Below are positions 53,917-64,000 of a DNA stretch of 64,000 nt, piece by piece. Within the stretch, counting starts at the first letter, position 1. Each line of letters opens with the position of its first letter. The notes below the pieces were generated by a model. It worked only from the letters and a program-made list of their open reading frames with translations. It had not been told where the DNA came from and did not search any database. Source of the DNA: Pseudomonas sp. TNT3. GTDB lineage: Bacteria; Pseudomonadota; Gammaproteobacteria; Pseudomonadales; Pseudomonadaceae. The stretch is from NCBI RefSeq assembly GCF_010095445.2, contig NZ_WFGV02000011.1, positions 1 to 64,000 on the forward strand. Reading direction: 5' to 3'. The position numbers and the translations under genes are program-made.

Positions 53917-54957
53917 TCAAGGTGCAGGGTTCGGGTGATCCCTATGAATCGCCTCGATGCCCTCCAGCACTTCATCGGAAAGCTTCAAGTAAAAGCTCGC
54001 GATGTTGCTCTCTAGCTGTTCCATCGTCGTCGCGCCAATGATGTTGCTGGTCACGAATGGCTGCTGGGTCACGAACGCCAGCGCCATCTGCGCCGGGTCC
54101 AGACCGTGCTCCCGCGCGAGTGCCACATAACGGCTGCACGCAGCTTCCGACTGCGGATTGAAGTAGCGTGTGAAGCGGCTGTACAGGCTCAGACGACCTT
54201 TCGGCGGACGCGCGCCACCTTCGTACTTGCCTGATAGAAAGCCGAACGCCAACGGCGAATAGGCGAGCAGGCCGCATTGTTCGCGGATGGCTATTTCTGC
54301 CAGGCCCACTTCGAAGCTGCGGTTGAGCAGGTTATAGGGGTTCTGGATCGATACGGCACGCGGCCAGCCACGGGCTTCGGCCAGGGCGAGGAAACGCATG
54401 GTGCCCCATGGCGTTTCATTGGACAGGCCGATGTGACGGATCTTGCCAGCCCTGACCTGTTCGTCCAATGCTTCGAGGGTGTCTTCCAGCGGCGTCAGGT
54501 TGGCTTCGCTCTTGTGTTTGTAGCCGAGCTGTCCGAAGAAATTGGTACTGCGCTCTGGCCAATGCAGCTGATACAGGTCGATGTAGTCGGTTTGCAGGCG
54601 CTGGAGGCTGGCGTCGAGGGCTTCGGTGATGTGCTGGCGGTTGTGGCGCAGGTTTCCATCACGGATGTAATCGATGGTGTTGCCGGGGCCGGCGATCTTG
54701 CTGGCCAGGATCCAGTCCGCACGATCACCGCGACTTTTGAAGTAATTGCCGATGTAGCGCTCGGTGGCGGCGTAGGTTTCAGCCTTGGGCGGTACCGGGT
54801 ACATCTCGGCGGTGTCGATGAAATTGATCCCCGCACCCTTGGCCCGTTCGATCTGCGCGAAGGCTTCAGCTTCACTGTTTTGCTCGCCCCAGGTCATGGT
54901 TCCGAGGCAGATGGCGCTTACGTTCAGATTGGTTCGGCCTAGCTGGCGATAGTCCAT
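53917..54957 (-). CDS. tas: Aldo-keto reductase (Tas-like)
   Basis: A 346-residue NADP(H)-dependent oxidoreductase of the Tas/YajO type. The catalytic tetrad positions are in FIDTAEMY (Asp and Tyr near residues 49-55), ILASKIAG (Lys) and YQLHWPER (His). An SNIIGATTMEQLE block near residue 310 binds the cofactor phosphate. The ATG at 54957 follows AAAGGAG; the frame is open upstream to 55011. Confidence 0.9.
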   Translation of the reverse strand: MDYRQLGRTNLNVSAICLGTMTWGEQNSEAEAFAQIERAKGAGINFIDTAEMYPVPPKAETYAATERYIGNYFKSRGDRADWILASKIAGPGNTIDYIRDGNLRHNRQHITEALDASLQRLQTDYIDLYQLHWPERSTNFFGQLGYKHKSEANLTPLEDTLEALDEQVRAGKIRHIGLSNETPWGTMRFLALAEARGWPRAVSIQNPYNLLNRSFEVGLAEIAIREQCGLLAYSPLAFGFLSGKYEGGARPPKGRLSLYSRFTRYFNPQSEAACSRYVALAREHGLDPAQMALAFVTQQPFVTSNIIGATTMEQLESNIASFYLKLSDEVLEGIEAIHRDHPNPAP

Positions 54958-55132
54958 CGGGTGCTCCTTTGGAAAAACAATCATAAAAGCAGGTTGAATT
55001 ATTTTTCGCAATCTGCATAATTGCGCACCTCTTTCTGCAGTGGAAGTGATGCGCCGCCGCCGAAGAATCTTGCCGTTGAACGGACGCGCCGACCCGAGCC
55101 CCCGAAAGCGTCTGTATCCGGCTGCCTTTGAC

Positions 55133-55161
55133 TTGTCAAAGTACGCACTATTCAGTAAGAT
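55133..55161 (+). promoter_or_regulatory. Candidate sigma-70 promoter of rplM-rpsI
   Basis: TTGTCA at 55133-55138 and TAAGAT at 55156-55161 are 17 bases apart and lie 42 bases upstream of the rplM start. The spacing is ideal for a housekeeping promoter. Confidence 0.6.
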
Positions 55162-55202
55162 CCGCCGTCTAATTTACAGGGCGGCCCCTGAGGCTATAAA
55201 GA

Positions 55203-55631
55203 ATGAAAACTTTTACTGCTAAACCGGAAACAGTACAGCGCGACTGGTTTGTCGTCGACGCTGCAGGTCAGACCCTGGGTCGTCTGGCCACCGAAATCGC
55301 GAGCCGTCTGCGTGGCAAGCATAAAGCTGAGTACACTCCTCACGTTGACACCGGCGATTACATCGTCGTTATCAATGCCGAGCAGATTCGTGTAACCGGT
55401 GCTAAAACCACCGACAAAATCTACTACTCCCACTCCGGTTTCCCGGGCGGCATCAAGTCGATCAACTTCGAAAAGCTGATCGCTAAAGCCCCTGAGCGCG
55501 TGATCGAGACCGCGGTCAAAGGCATGCTGCCTAAGAACCCGCTGGGTCGCGACATGTATCGTAAGCTGAAAGTCTATGCGGGCGCTGTACACCCTCATAC
55601 TGCTCAGCAGCCCCAAGAACTGAAGTTTTAA
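55203..55631 (+). CDS. rplM: 50S ribosomal protein L13
   Basis: The 142-residue protein starts [20 protein letters not shown] and contains [16 protein letters not shown] and [13 protein letters not shown], standard for L13 of the large subunit. It is 14 bases upstream of rpsI in the usual operon. Codon choice is strongly biased, as expected for a highly expressed gene. Confidence 0.98.
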   Translation: MKTFTAKPETVQRDWFVVDAAGQTLGRLATEIASRLRGKHKAEYTPHVDTGDYIVVINAEQIRVTGAKTTDKIYYSHSGFPGGIKSINFEKLIAKAPERVIETAVKGMLPKNPLGRDMYRKLKVYAGAVHPHTAQQPQELKF

Positions 55632-55645
55632 CGGAATAGTTCATT

Positions 55646-56038
55646 ATGTCGGCGACTCAAAATTACGGCACTGGCCGTCGCAAGACCGCAACCGCACGCG
55701 TTTTCCTGCGTCCGGGTACTGGTAACATCTCCATCAACAACCGTTCGCTGGATAATTTCTTCGGCCGCGAAACTGCCCGTATGGTAGTTCGTCAGCCGCT
55801 GGAATTGACTGAGACTGTCGAGAAGTTCGACATCTACGTCACCGTGATCGGCGGTGGTGTAAGTGGTCAAGCTGGCGCAATCCGCCACGGTATCACTCGC
55901 GCACTGATGCAGTACGACGAAACCCTGCGTGGCGCTCTGCGCAAAGCTGGCTTCGTTACTCGCGATGCTCGTGAAGTTGAACGTAAGAAAGTTGGTCTGC
56001 GTAAAGCGCGTAAGCGTCCGCAGTACTCGAAGCGTTAA
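55646..56038 (+). CDS. rpsI: 30S ribosomal protein S9
   Basis: The 130-residue protein has the S9 hallmarks [18 protein letters not shown] at the start and the basic tail KRPQYSKR, whose last residues reach the P-site tRNA. It is cotranscribed with rplM and followed by an intrinsic terminator. Confidence 0.98.
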
Positions 56039-56053
56039 TTCGCTTCTACGTTC

Positions 56054-56097
56054 AAAAAAGAACGCCCAGTTTCCTCACGGAGCTGGGCGTTTTTTTA
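56054..56097 (+). terminator. Intrinsic terminator of rplM-rpsI
   Basis: ACGCCCAG and CTGGGCGT arms around TTTCCTCACGGAG, with a preceding A-run and a run of seven T. Confidence 0.93.
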
Positions 56098-56306
56098 TGG
56101 GCGCGAATTCTTGAATAATTGCGCTGTGACAACTTGCCACACGCGCAGAGCCCCTATACTGCAAGGCTTGGCAGTGGAGCACTTGGGTAATTACCTTGTC
56201 AGAATTGGGGCTTTTCATTACCATTCGGCAAAATTTTTATAAGTACATAGATTTACTTAGTAGATGCCTGATTTAACAGGCCACAAAGCTGATGGGAGAG
56301 GACTGA

Positions 56307-56900
56307 ATGAGCAATGACGGCGTGAATGCAGGCCGGCGTCGCTTCTTGGTAGCAGCCACATCCGTGGTGGGTGCTGCAGGAGCGGTGGGGGCTGCGGTCC
56401 CGTTCGTGGGGTCATGGTTTCCCAGTGCCAAGGCGAAAGCCGCAGGTGCACCGGTGAAAGTGAATGTCAGCAAAATCGAGCCAGGCCAGCAGATGATTGC
56501 TGAGTGGCGCGGTCAGCCGGTATTCATCGTCCGCCGTACCGAGGAAATCCTGGGGAATCTGAAAAAGATCGAGGGCCAGCTGTCTGACCCTACCTCCAAG
56601 AACTCGACACAACCGACTTATGTCGACCCGGAAACGCGTTCGATCAAGCCAGAGGTTCTGCTGCTGATCGGTATTTGCACGCACCTGGGTTGCTCGCCGA
56701 CTTTCCGTCCGGAAGTGGCACCTGCGGATCTGGGCAAGGATTGGGTAGGTGGTTATTTCTGCCCTTGCCACGGTTCCCACTACGATCTGGCTGGCCGCGT
56801 CTACAAGTCGCAACCTGCGCCTTTGAACCTGCCAGTTCCCCCGCATTCCTATGAGACCGATGACATCATTGTCATTGGCGTCGATACGGAGAAAGCGTGA
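56307..56900 (+). CDS. petA: Rieske iron-sulphur subunit of ubiquinol-cytochrome c reductase
   Basis: A 197-residue protein with an N-terminal membrane helix preceded by a twin-arginine-like RRRFL (residues 10-14). The [2Fe-2S] ligands are CTHLGC (124-129) and CPCHGSH (152-158). It transfers electrons from ubiquinol to cytochrome c1. The stop overlaps the petB start (TGATG), giving a petABC operon. Confidence 0.97.
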   Translation: MSNDGVNAGRRRFLVAATSVVGAAGAVGAAVPFVGSWFPSAKAKAAGAPVKVNVSKIEPGQQMIAEWRGQPVFIVRRTEEILGNLKKIEGQLSDPTSKNSTQPTYVDPETRSIKPEVLLLIGICTHLGCSPTFRPEVAPADLGKDWVGGYFCPCHGSHYDLAGRVYKSQPAPLNLPVPPHSYETDDIIVIGVDTEKA

Positions 56901-58111
56901 TGAGCAAGTTCATGGATTGGGTTGATGCACGCTTCCCCGCGACCAAAATGTGGGAAGACCATCTCAGCAAGTATTACGCCCCGAAGAACTTTAACTTCTT
57001 CTATTTCTTTGGTTCCCTCGCGCTGCTCGTTCTGGTCAACCAGATCGTCACCGGTGTCTGGCTGACCATGAGCTACACCCCGTCGGCGGAAGAAGCGTTT
57101 GCCTCCGTCGAATACATCATGCGCGACGTCGAGTACGGCTCGATCCTGCGTCTGCTGCACTCCACCGGCGCTTCGGCGTTTTTCATCGTGGTCTATCTGC
57201 ACATGTTCCGTGGCTTGCTCTACGGCTCGTATCAGAAGCCGCGTGAGCTGGTGTGGGTCTTCGGCATGCTGATCTACCTGGCGTTGATGGCAGAGGCCTT
57301 CATGGGCTACCTGCTGCCTTGGGGCCAGATGTCGTACTGGGGTGCCCAGGTAATCATCTCGCTGTTCGGTGCGATTCCGGTCATCGGTGACGACCTGACT
57401 CAGTGGATCCGTGGTGACTACCTGATTTCCGGTATCACCCTGAACCGCTTCTTTGCCCTACACGTTGTTGCCCTGCCAATCGTGATTCTCGGTCTGGTGG
57501 TGTTGCACGTGCTGGCGCTGCACGAAGTCGGCTCGAACAACCCGGACGGCGTGGACATCAAGAAGTACAAAGACGAAAACGGCGTACCGCTGGATGGCAT
57601 TGCTTTCCACCCGTACTACACCGTGAAAGATATCGTTGGCGTTGTGGTGTTCCTGTTCATCTTCTGCTCGATCGTGTTCTTCTTCCCGGAAATGGGCGGC
57701 TACTTCCTCGAGAAGCCGAACTTTGAACAGGCGAACGCGTTCAAGACACCTGAGCACATTGCACCCGTCTGGTACTTCACGCCGTTCTACGCAATTTTGC
57801 GGGCGATTCCCGACAAGCTCCTGGGTGTCATTGCCATGGGTGCGGCGATCGCTGTGCTGTTCGTCCTGCCGTGGCTCGACCGGAGTCCGGTCAAGTCGAT
57901 GCGTTACAAGGGCTGGATGAGCAAGATCTGGTTGTGGGTGTTCTGCATCTCGTTCGTGATCCTGGGCGTGTTGGGCGTACTCGCTCCAACGCCAGGTCGT
58001 ACGCTGCTGTCGCAGGTATGCACCTTCCTGTACTTCGCCTACTTCATTCTGATGCCGTTCTACACCAGGCTCGAGAAGACAAAACCGGTTCCGGAAAGGG
58101 TGACTGGCTGA
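56900..58111 (+). CDS. petB: Cytochrome b of the bc1 complex
   Basis: A 403-residue integral membrane protein with eight or nine helices, PEWYFTPFYAI-like PVWYFTPFYAILRA in the ubiquinol site region, and haem-binding histidines in helices B and D. A GTG three bases upstream is possible, but the ATG at 56900 is standard. The stop overlaps the petC start (TGATG). Confidence 0.97.
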   Translation: MSKFMDWVDARFPATKMWEDHLSKYYAPKNFNFFYFFGSLALLVLVNQIVTGVWLTMSYTPSAEEAFASVEYIMRDVEYGSILRLLHSTGASAFFIVVYLHMFRGLLYGSYQKPRELVWVFGMLIYLALMAEAFMGYLLPWGQMSYWGAQVIISLFGAIPVIGDDLTQWIRGDYLISGITLNRFFALHVVALPIVILGLVVLHVLALHEVGSNNPDGVDIKKYKDENGVPLDGIAFHPYYTVKDIVGVVVFLFIFCSIVFFFPEMGGYFLEKPNFEQANAFKTPEHIAPVWYFTPFYAILRAIPDKLLGVIAMGAAIAVLFVLPWLDRSPVKSMRYKGWMSKIWLWVFCISFVILGVLGVLAPTPGRTLLSQVCTFLYFAYFILMPFYTRLEKTKPVPERVTG

Positions 58112-58893
58112 TGAAAAAGCTATTTGCTGTACTGATTCTTGCTGCTCTGCCTGTGCTGTCTTTTGCGGCTGAACACGGTGGTCCTGAGTTGGAAAAAGTC
58201 GATATCGACGTTTCCGACAAGGCTGCAATGCAAGATGGCGCACGTACGTTCGCCAACTACTGCATGGGTTGCCACAGCGCCAAGTTCCAGCGTTACGAGC
58301 GTGTTGCCGACGACCTCGGCATTCCGCATGACTTGATGCTCTCGAACCTGGTGCTCACTGGCGCCAAGATCGGCGACCACATGAACATCGGTATGCAGCC
58401 GGCTGACGCGAAGACCTGGTTTGGTGCGGCACCGCCTGACCTGACCCTGGTTGCTCGCGTTCGTGGTACAGACTGGCTCTATGGCTACCTGAAGTCTTTC
58501 TACGAAGACCCAGCGCGTCCATGGGGCGTGAACAACAAGGTATTTCCTAACGTAGGGATGCCAAACGTTCTGGTCGGTCTGCAAGGTCGTCAGGTCGTGG
58601 GCTGCAAACAGGTCCAGATCGTCGAAGACGGCAAGAAGCAATATGATCCGCTGACCGGTACGCCGCTGACTCATGAAGCGTGCGATCAGCTGACCATCGT
58701 GCCGAAAAGCGGAACGCTGACTGAAGAGCAGTTCGATGAGAAGGTGAAGAATCTGGTAACCTTCCTCGCTTACTCGGCTAACCCGGTTAAGCTGCAACAT
58801 CAGCGCATCGGTACGTATGTATTGCTGTACCTGGCGTTCTTCTTCGTATTCGCTTACCTGCTCAAGCGCGAATACTGGAAAGACGTGCACTGA
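58111..58893 (+). CDS. petC: Cytochrome c1 of the bc1 complex
   Basis: A 260-residue protein with a signal peptide (about residues 1-20), the haem c motif CMGCH at residues 51-55 and a C-terminal membrane anchor (YVLLYLAFFFVFAYLL). It receives electrons from the Rieske centre and passes them to soluble cytochrome c. It closes the petABC operon. Confidence 0.97.
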   Translation: MKKLFAVLILAALPVLSFAAEHGGPELEKVDIDVSDKAAMQDGARTFANYCMGCHSAKFQRYERVADDLGIPHDLMLSNLVLTGAKIGDHMNIGMQPADAKTWFGAAPPDLTLVARVRGTDWLYGYLKSFYEDPARPWGVNNKVFPNVGMPNVLVGLQGRQVVGCKQVQIVEDGKKQYDPLTGTPLTHEACDQLTIVPKSGTLTEEQFDEKVKNLVTFLAYSANPVKLQHQRIGTYVLLYLAFFFVFAYLLKREYWKDVH

Positions 58894-58922
58894 TAACGCT
58901 TTAAGCAATTGCTGTTAATCGC

Positions 58923-59001
58923 GCGCGCCCAAGGGCGTCTCTAAAGGTGTAACGGATCTGGTTATCCAGGCGTTACGGGGAGACGCCCTCTGGGCGCGCT
59001 C
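58923..59001 (+). terminator. Large branched hairpin between petC and sspA
   Basis: Left arm 58923-58941 (GCGCGCCCAAGGGCGTCTC) pairs with 58980-58999 with one bulge. Inside, GTAACG/CGTTAC and GGAT/ATCC form further pairs. A CGTTTTT run follows, so it probably terminates petABC. The internal structure is larger than a simple terminator. Confidence 0.7.
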
Positions 59002-59043
59002 GTTTTTCCGCTTTCGAAATTTCAACAAGCGAGGAGGACCGCC

Positions 59044-59661
59044 ATGGGCGTGACCAATCGGTTGGCCTGTTACTCCGACCCCGCCGACCACTATTCCCAC
59101 CGGGTACGTATCGTACTTGCAGAGAAGGGTGTCAGCGCAGAGATCATTTATGTGGAAGCTGGTCGCCAGCCGCCTAAACTGATTGAAGTGAACCCTTACG
59201 GAAGTCTGCCCACCCTGGTCGATCGTGACCTGGCGCTGTGGGAGTCGACCGTGGTGATGGAATATCTGGATGAGCGTTACCCGCATCCGCCGTTACTGCC
59301 GGTTTATCCAGTGGCGCGAGCGAACAGCCGTCTGCTGATACATCGTATTCAGCGTGACTGGTGTGGCCTGGTGGATCTGATCCTGGATTCGCGGACCAAG
59401 GAAGCGGCCCGTGTCGTTGCTCGTAAAGAGCTGCGAGAAAGCCTGAGCGGCGTGTCGCCGTTGTTCGCTGACAAGCCGTTTTTCCTCAGTGAGGAACAAA
59501 GCCTGGTGGATTGCTGCCTACTACCAATACTCTGGCGTTTGCCGATTTTGGGTATTGAACTGCCGCGGCCAGCCAAGCCGCTGCTTGATTATATGGAGCG
59601 CTCGTTTGCGCGTGAGGCTTTCCAGGCGAGTCTGTCTGGTGTCGAACGCGATATGCGCTAA
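59044..59661 (+). CDS. sspA: Stringent starvation protein A
   Basis: A 205-residue protein with a glutathione-S-transferase-like fold that binds RNA polymerase and modulates stress transcription. The N-terminal thioredoxin-like region ([21 protein letters not shown]) and [13 protein letters not shown] match SspA. It has an excellent AGGAGG ribosome-binding site. It is cotranscribed with sspB, 16 bases downstream. Confidence 0.95.
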   Translation: MGVTNRLACYSDPADHYSHRVRIVLAEKGVSAEIIYVEAGRQPPKLIEVNPYGSLPTLVDRDLALWESTVVMEYLDERYPHPPLLPVYPVARANSRLLIHRIQRDWCGLVDLILDSRTKEAARVVARKELRESLSGVSPLFADKPFFLSEEQSLVDCCLLPILWRLPILGIELPRPAKPLLDYMERSFAREAFQASLSGVERDMR

Positions 59662-59677
59662 GGCTTAAGGAGCCGCT

Positions 59678-60091
59678 ATGAACTCCAGTCGACCTTATCT
59701 GGTCCGCGCGCTCTATGAGTGGATTGTGGATAACGATTGCACCCCGCACATGCTGGTCAATTCCGAGTATCCGTCGGTACAGGTGCCTCAGGGTTTTGCC
59801 AGTGACGGACAAATTGTCCTGAACGTATCGCCGGCAGCTGTGCGTCATTTGCACATGGATAACGAAGCGGTCAGCTTCGAAGGGCGCTTCGGTGGCGTTC
59901 CGCACACCCTGTACGTGCCTATCGCATCGATCCTGGGTATTTACGCCCGGGAGAACGGTCAGGGCATGGTGTTTGATCTGGAATCGCCCATGGAAGACGA
60001 GGAAGAGATCGAGCTGGATGATGATATTCCGCCACCCGACACCGAGCCGCCGCGTCCAAGCGGTCGACCCAGTTTGAAAGTGGTGAAGTAA
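59678..60091 (+). CDS. sspB: ClpXP adaptor SspB
   Basis: The 137-residue adaptor delivers ssrA-tagged proteins to ClpXP. The folded domain (residues 1-110) has RPYLVRALYEWIVDN, and a long acidic linker ends in the RPSLKVVK C-terminus, which is the ClpX-binding tail. The final five codons and the stop lie within the left arm of the terminator palindrome. Confidence 0.95.
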   Translation: MNSSRPYLVRALYEWIVDNDCTPHMLVNSEYPSVQVPQGFASDGQIVLNVSPAAVRHLHMDNEAVSFEGRFGGVPHTLYVPIASILGIYARENGQGMVFDLESPMEDEEEIELDDDIPPPDTEPPRPSGRPSLKVVK

Positions 60092-60139
60092 TAAAAAAGG
60101 CGATCCGAAAGGATCGCCTTTTTTATTACTTCACCACTT
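60078..60139. terminator. Long palindromic bidirectional terminator overlapping the sspB stop
   Basis: Perfect 29-bp arms at 60078-60106 and 60111-60139 flank a GAAA tetraloop; with one bulged base the pairing extends a few bases further. The core GGCGATCC/GGATCGCC with A- and T-runs terminates sspB and the convergent dolP-side operon. The outer part includes the last codons of sspB. Confidence 0.93.
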
Positions 60140-60163
60140 CAAACCTGTAGGTTCGATAACGCA

Positions 60164-61798
<1,635 letters not shown>

Positions 61799-61799
<1 letters not shown>

Positions 61800-63610
61800 C
61801 AGCGTGGGGTGTCCGGCAGGCGTTGAACCTGGCCATTGACGAACTGAGCCCACGGCAACTGACGTTCAACCCGTTGATTCTGGGTCATGCCCAGGCTGCC
61901 GGATTCACCCTCGATACGGCTGTCCGGCAAAGCCTTCAGCTGGCCTAGGCGAGGCGCCAAACGGTAGGCATCCGCGCCCATTGCGTAGAGGCGACCCAGA
62001 CTGCCAGCAGCTTGTGGCCATTGAGCGGTGACTTGTTTGCGCAGCGGATCGTTGACGTCCAGCAGCCATGGCGTTTCGCAGAACCGGACGCCATTCATGT
62101 CGTTGTACTGATTCACATCGCCGCTGGCGCTGAATACGTGGGACGTTGCGTAAACCGGTACGTCGCCTGCGTATTGGAAGTTCAGGGTCGGTTTGATCTG
62201 CTGGGCTTGCTGGGGGGTAGCGGCCAGGAAGATGAACTCGATGTCCTGGCGACGCGAAGGCTGGGCGGCAACCTGCGAGCCCACGGTGCTTTGCAGGCTC
62301 TTGGCGCGACCTTCGCTCTGGCGTAGCTGGAACATGTCGGCAATTTGCTGCGCCAGTTGCACCGGCTGATCAACGCGCTCGGTAGCAACAATGCTGCCGC
62401 CATTGGCTTGCCAATCCTGGCTGAACGCTTTCAGCACGCGGTCGCCCCATTCGCCTTTCGGCACCATGATGGCGGCGCGATGCAGGCCATCGGCGCGGGC
62501 GCGGCGAGAGACTTCACGGGCTTCATCTTCAGCGGCAAGACCGAACTGGAACAGTTGAGCCGGGCCTTGTGCGCCCTCGCTGTAGTTCAGTGCCAGCGTG
62601 GTAATCGGCAATTGCGGGCGCGTACTGAGCTGTTTGACCAGGGGCTTTTCCAGCGGGCCGATGACCAGTTGCACGCCATCTGCCTGAGCCTTGCGGTAGA
62701 ACTCATCCAGAGACGTCAGGCGCGAGCTGTCATAGAACTCGATAGCCGGTGGCTTCTGCCCGGCTTGTTGCGCCTGGTAGTGAGCGGCCATGAAACCTTC
62801 GCGCAGTGCTTTGCCGACCGAAGCCAGTGGCCCGTCTTGTGGCAGCAGCAGGGCGATCTTGCTCAGCGGCTGGCTGGCCAGCTCCTTGAGCCTGGTCAGT
62901 GGCAGCGGCAATTGAATGGCCGCCGGATGCTTGGGGTTCTGCGCGCGCCAGTTGTCGATCGCGGCTTGCTGTTGCTCCAGGGTGCCCGCTGTTTTCACGG
63001 CCAGGGCCAGGCTCATCCAGCCGCCGAGGTCGTCGGTGGTGGTGGGCTGCAGTTGATCGGTTGGCAGTGAGGCGATCAGGGTCCAGATCGCTTCGTGGTT
63101 TTTGCTGGCCGCTTCACCTTCGAGCATCGGGGCGATAAAGATTCGCTCCTTCGCAGCAGCCAGGGTTTGGCCGTCGGCTTCAAGTGCGCGGGCGTGAACG
63201 GTGCCGGTGCGGACTTGCTGCTCGACAGGCAGTTCGCTCAGTCGTTGCAGGCTTGGATGGCTCAACGCGGTCAAGGCGGCTTTCGGCTGATTGCGCGCCA
63301 TGGCCAGTTCAGCTGCCAGTGTGCTCGCGAAAACCTGTTGGCCAGGCTTGAGTTGTTCGACAGGCACTTGCTGCAGGATTTGCGCGGATTGGCCGGCATT
63401 CCCTTGGCGGAAGGCCAGGTCTGCGGCGCTCAGGCGCAGCAACGCAGCTTTTTCCGGGTCTTTGCTTTGAGTCGCCTGTTCGAGCAGTTGCTCGATACTG
63501 GCATCCGGGGTCCGTGGAAGTTCGCCAAGGCTGGAGGAGGGCGAGCTGGCGCAAGCCGCCAGCAAGGCAGCAAGGCAGAGGGCAGTGAACAGCCGCAGGC
63601 AAGCGATCAT
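61799..63610 (-). CDS. lpoA: Penicillin-binding protein activator LpoA
   Basis: A 603-residue outer-membrane lipoprotein that stimulates PBP1A. Lipobox LAAC ends at Cys20. The N-terminal part is TPR-like, and the C-terminal part is a periplasmic-binding-protein fold (IALLLPQDGPLASVGKALREG near residue 255). The ATG at 63610 follows AGGAAC; the longer frame begins upstream of the signal peptide. It heads the lpoA-yraN-gmhA-dolP operon and diverges from rsmI. Confidence 0.94.
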
Positions 63611-63818
63611 GTAGTGTTCCTGATACTCGATCAAATTAGCGTGGAATTGTACCCAAGCACTGGCCGGGGCGCGATGTTACTGGTGTGAATCGATCAATTT
63701 AGCTCGTGTAAATGTTGCTGCGCGGTCAAAAGGCATGAAAAACCCCAAGTTGCTTGCGCGTATCGGAAACGGATCTACGCGCTACAATGTCGCCTTTTAA
63801 CGATCATGAGGTGTGCGC

Positions 63819-64000
63819 TTTGACTGCTCCAGGTGCTTTGAATTCCGCTGCTGGCTCGCTTTATGTGGTGGCGACGCCCATCGGCAACCTGGACGACATC
63901 AGTGCGCGCGCGCTGAAAATCCTGCGTGACGTTGCGTTGATCGCCGCTGAAGACACTCGCCATTCCCAGCGATTGATGCAGCACTTCGGCATTCCTACGC
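63819..64000 (+). CDS. rsmI: 16S rRNA (cytidine-1402-2'-O)-methyltransferase (3' end outside window)
   Basis: Only about 60 residues are present. [20 protein letters not shown] is the SAM-methyltransferase N-terminus of RsmI, followed by [13 protein letters not shown]. There is no in-frame ATG: a TTG at 63819 lies 8 bases after GAGG, and a GTG at 63813 is the alternative. The gene diverges from lpoA. Confidence 0.92.

Noticed and set aside
63611..63818. rnpB RNA near rsmI
   Set aside because: In Pseudomonas rnpB lies on the far side of rsmI; the 208 bases before rsmI show no RNase P RNA signature.

Overview
The window is chromosomal DNA of a fluorescent-group Pseudomonas. The evidence is GC-rich coding sequence, gene orders that match known Pseudomonas blocks, and many intergenic inverted repeats of the REP type typical of the P. 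fluorescens group. No rRNA, tRNA, CRISPR array, prophage or insertion sequence was seen. Names are assigned by recognition of the translated proteins; no database search was possible.

Left block (1-18.2 kb) resembles the P. aeruginosa hemH-uraA-upp-hpt-mqo neighbourhood. It holds a truncated FAD oxidoreductase, a TIGR01777 epimerase, hemH, uraA-upp diverging from hpt-cupin, small conserved proteins, mqo, a YajG-like lipoprotein, an acyltransferase, small Cys-rich and DUF2007 proteins, an SRAP protein, an M48 lipoprotein metalloprotease, a GDT1-type manganese exporter behind a yybP-ykoY riboswitch, rsmC and a hydroxyacid dehydrogenase.

Middle (18.4-31.1 kb): a LysE/RhtB exporter, an orphan acetyltransferase and glycosyltransferase, then an acyl-CoA ligase/DUF1302/DUF1329/LAL-type LuxR cluster, an MBL-fold hydrolase and an OmpA-like lipoprotein.

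Accessory catabolic island (31.2-44.0 kb): a nearly complete ectoine/hydroxyectoine uptake and degradation locus. ehuBCDA diverge from enuR-eutB-eutC-doeA-doeB-doeX, followed by doeC-doeD. Ectoine would be imported by Ehu, opened by DoeA, deacetylated by DoeB, transaminated by DoeD and oxidised by DoeC to aspartate; EutB and EutC serve the hydroxyectoine branch. eutA is not present in this window.

Right block (44.2-64 kb) is a conserved core block: yhcB, a hydrolase, trpS, zapE, a GlxA-type regulator, acyl-CoA dehydrogenase, an aldo-keto reductase, rplM-rpsI, petABC (cytochrome bc1), sspAB, dolP-gmhA-yraN-lpoA, and the start of rsmI. Between zapE and the GlxA-type regulator sits an unusual three-gene unit: a nitrilase-family amidase, an uncharacterised membrane protein built from two tandem homologous halves, and a cytoplasmic asparaginase. 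This is the best candidate in the window for an undescribed system. Other points of note are an SRAP protein missing two of the four usual active-site residues, a TrpS with an added C-terminal domain, and several unusual repeats.
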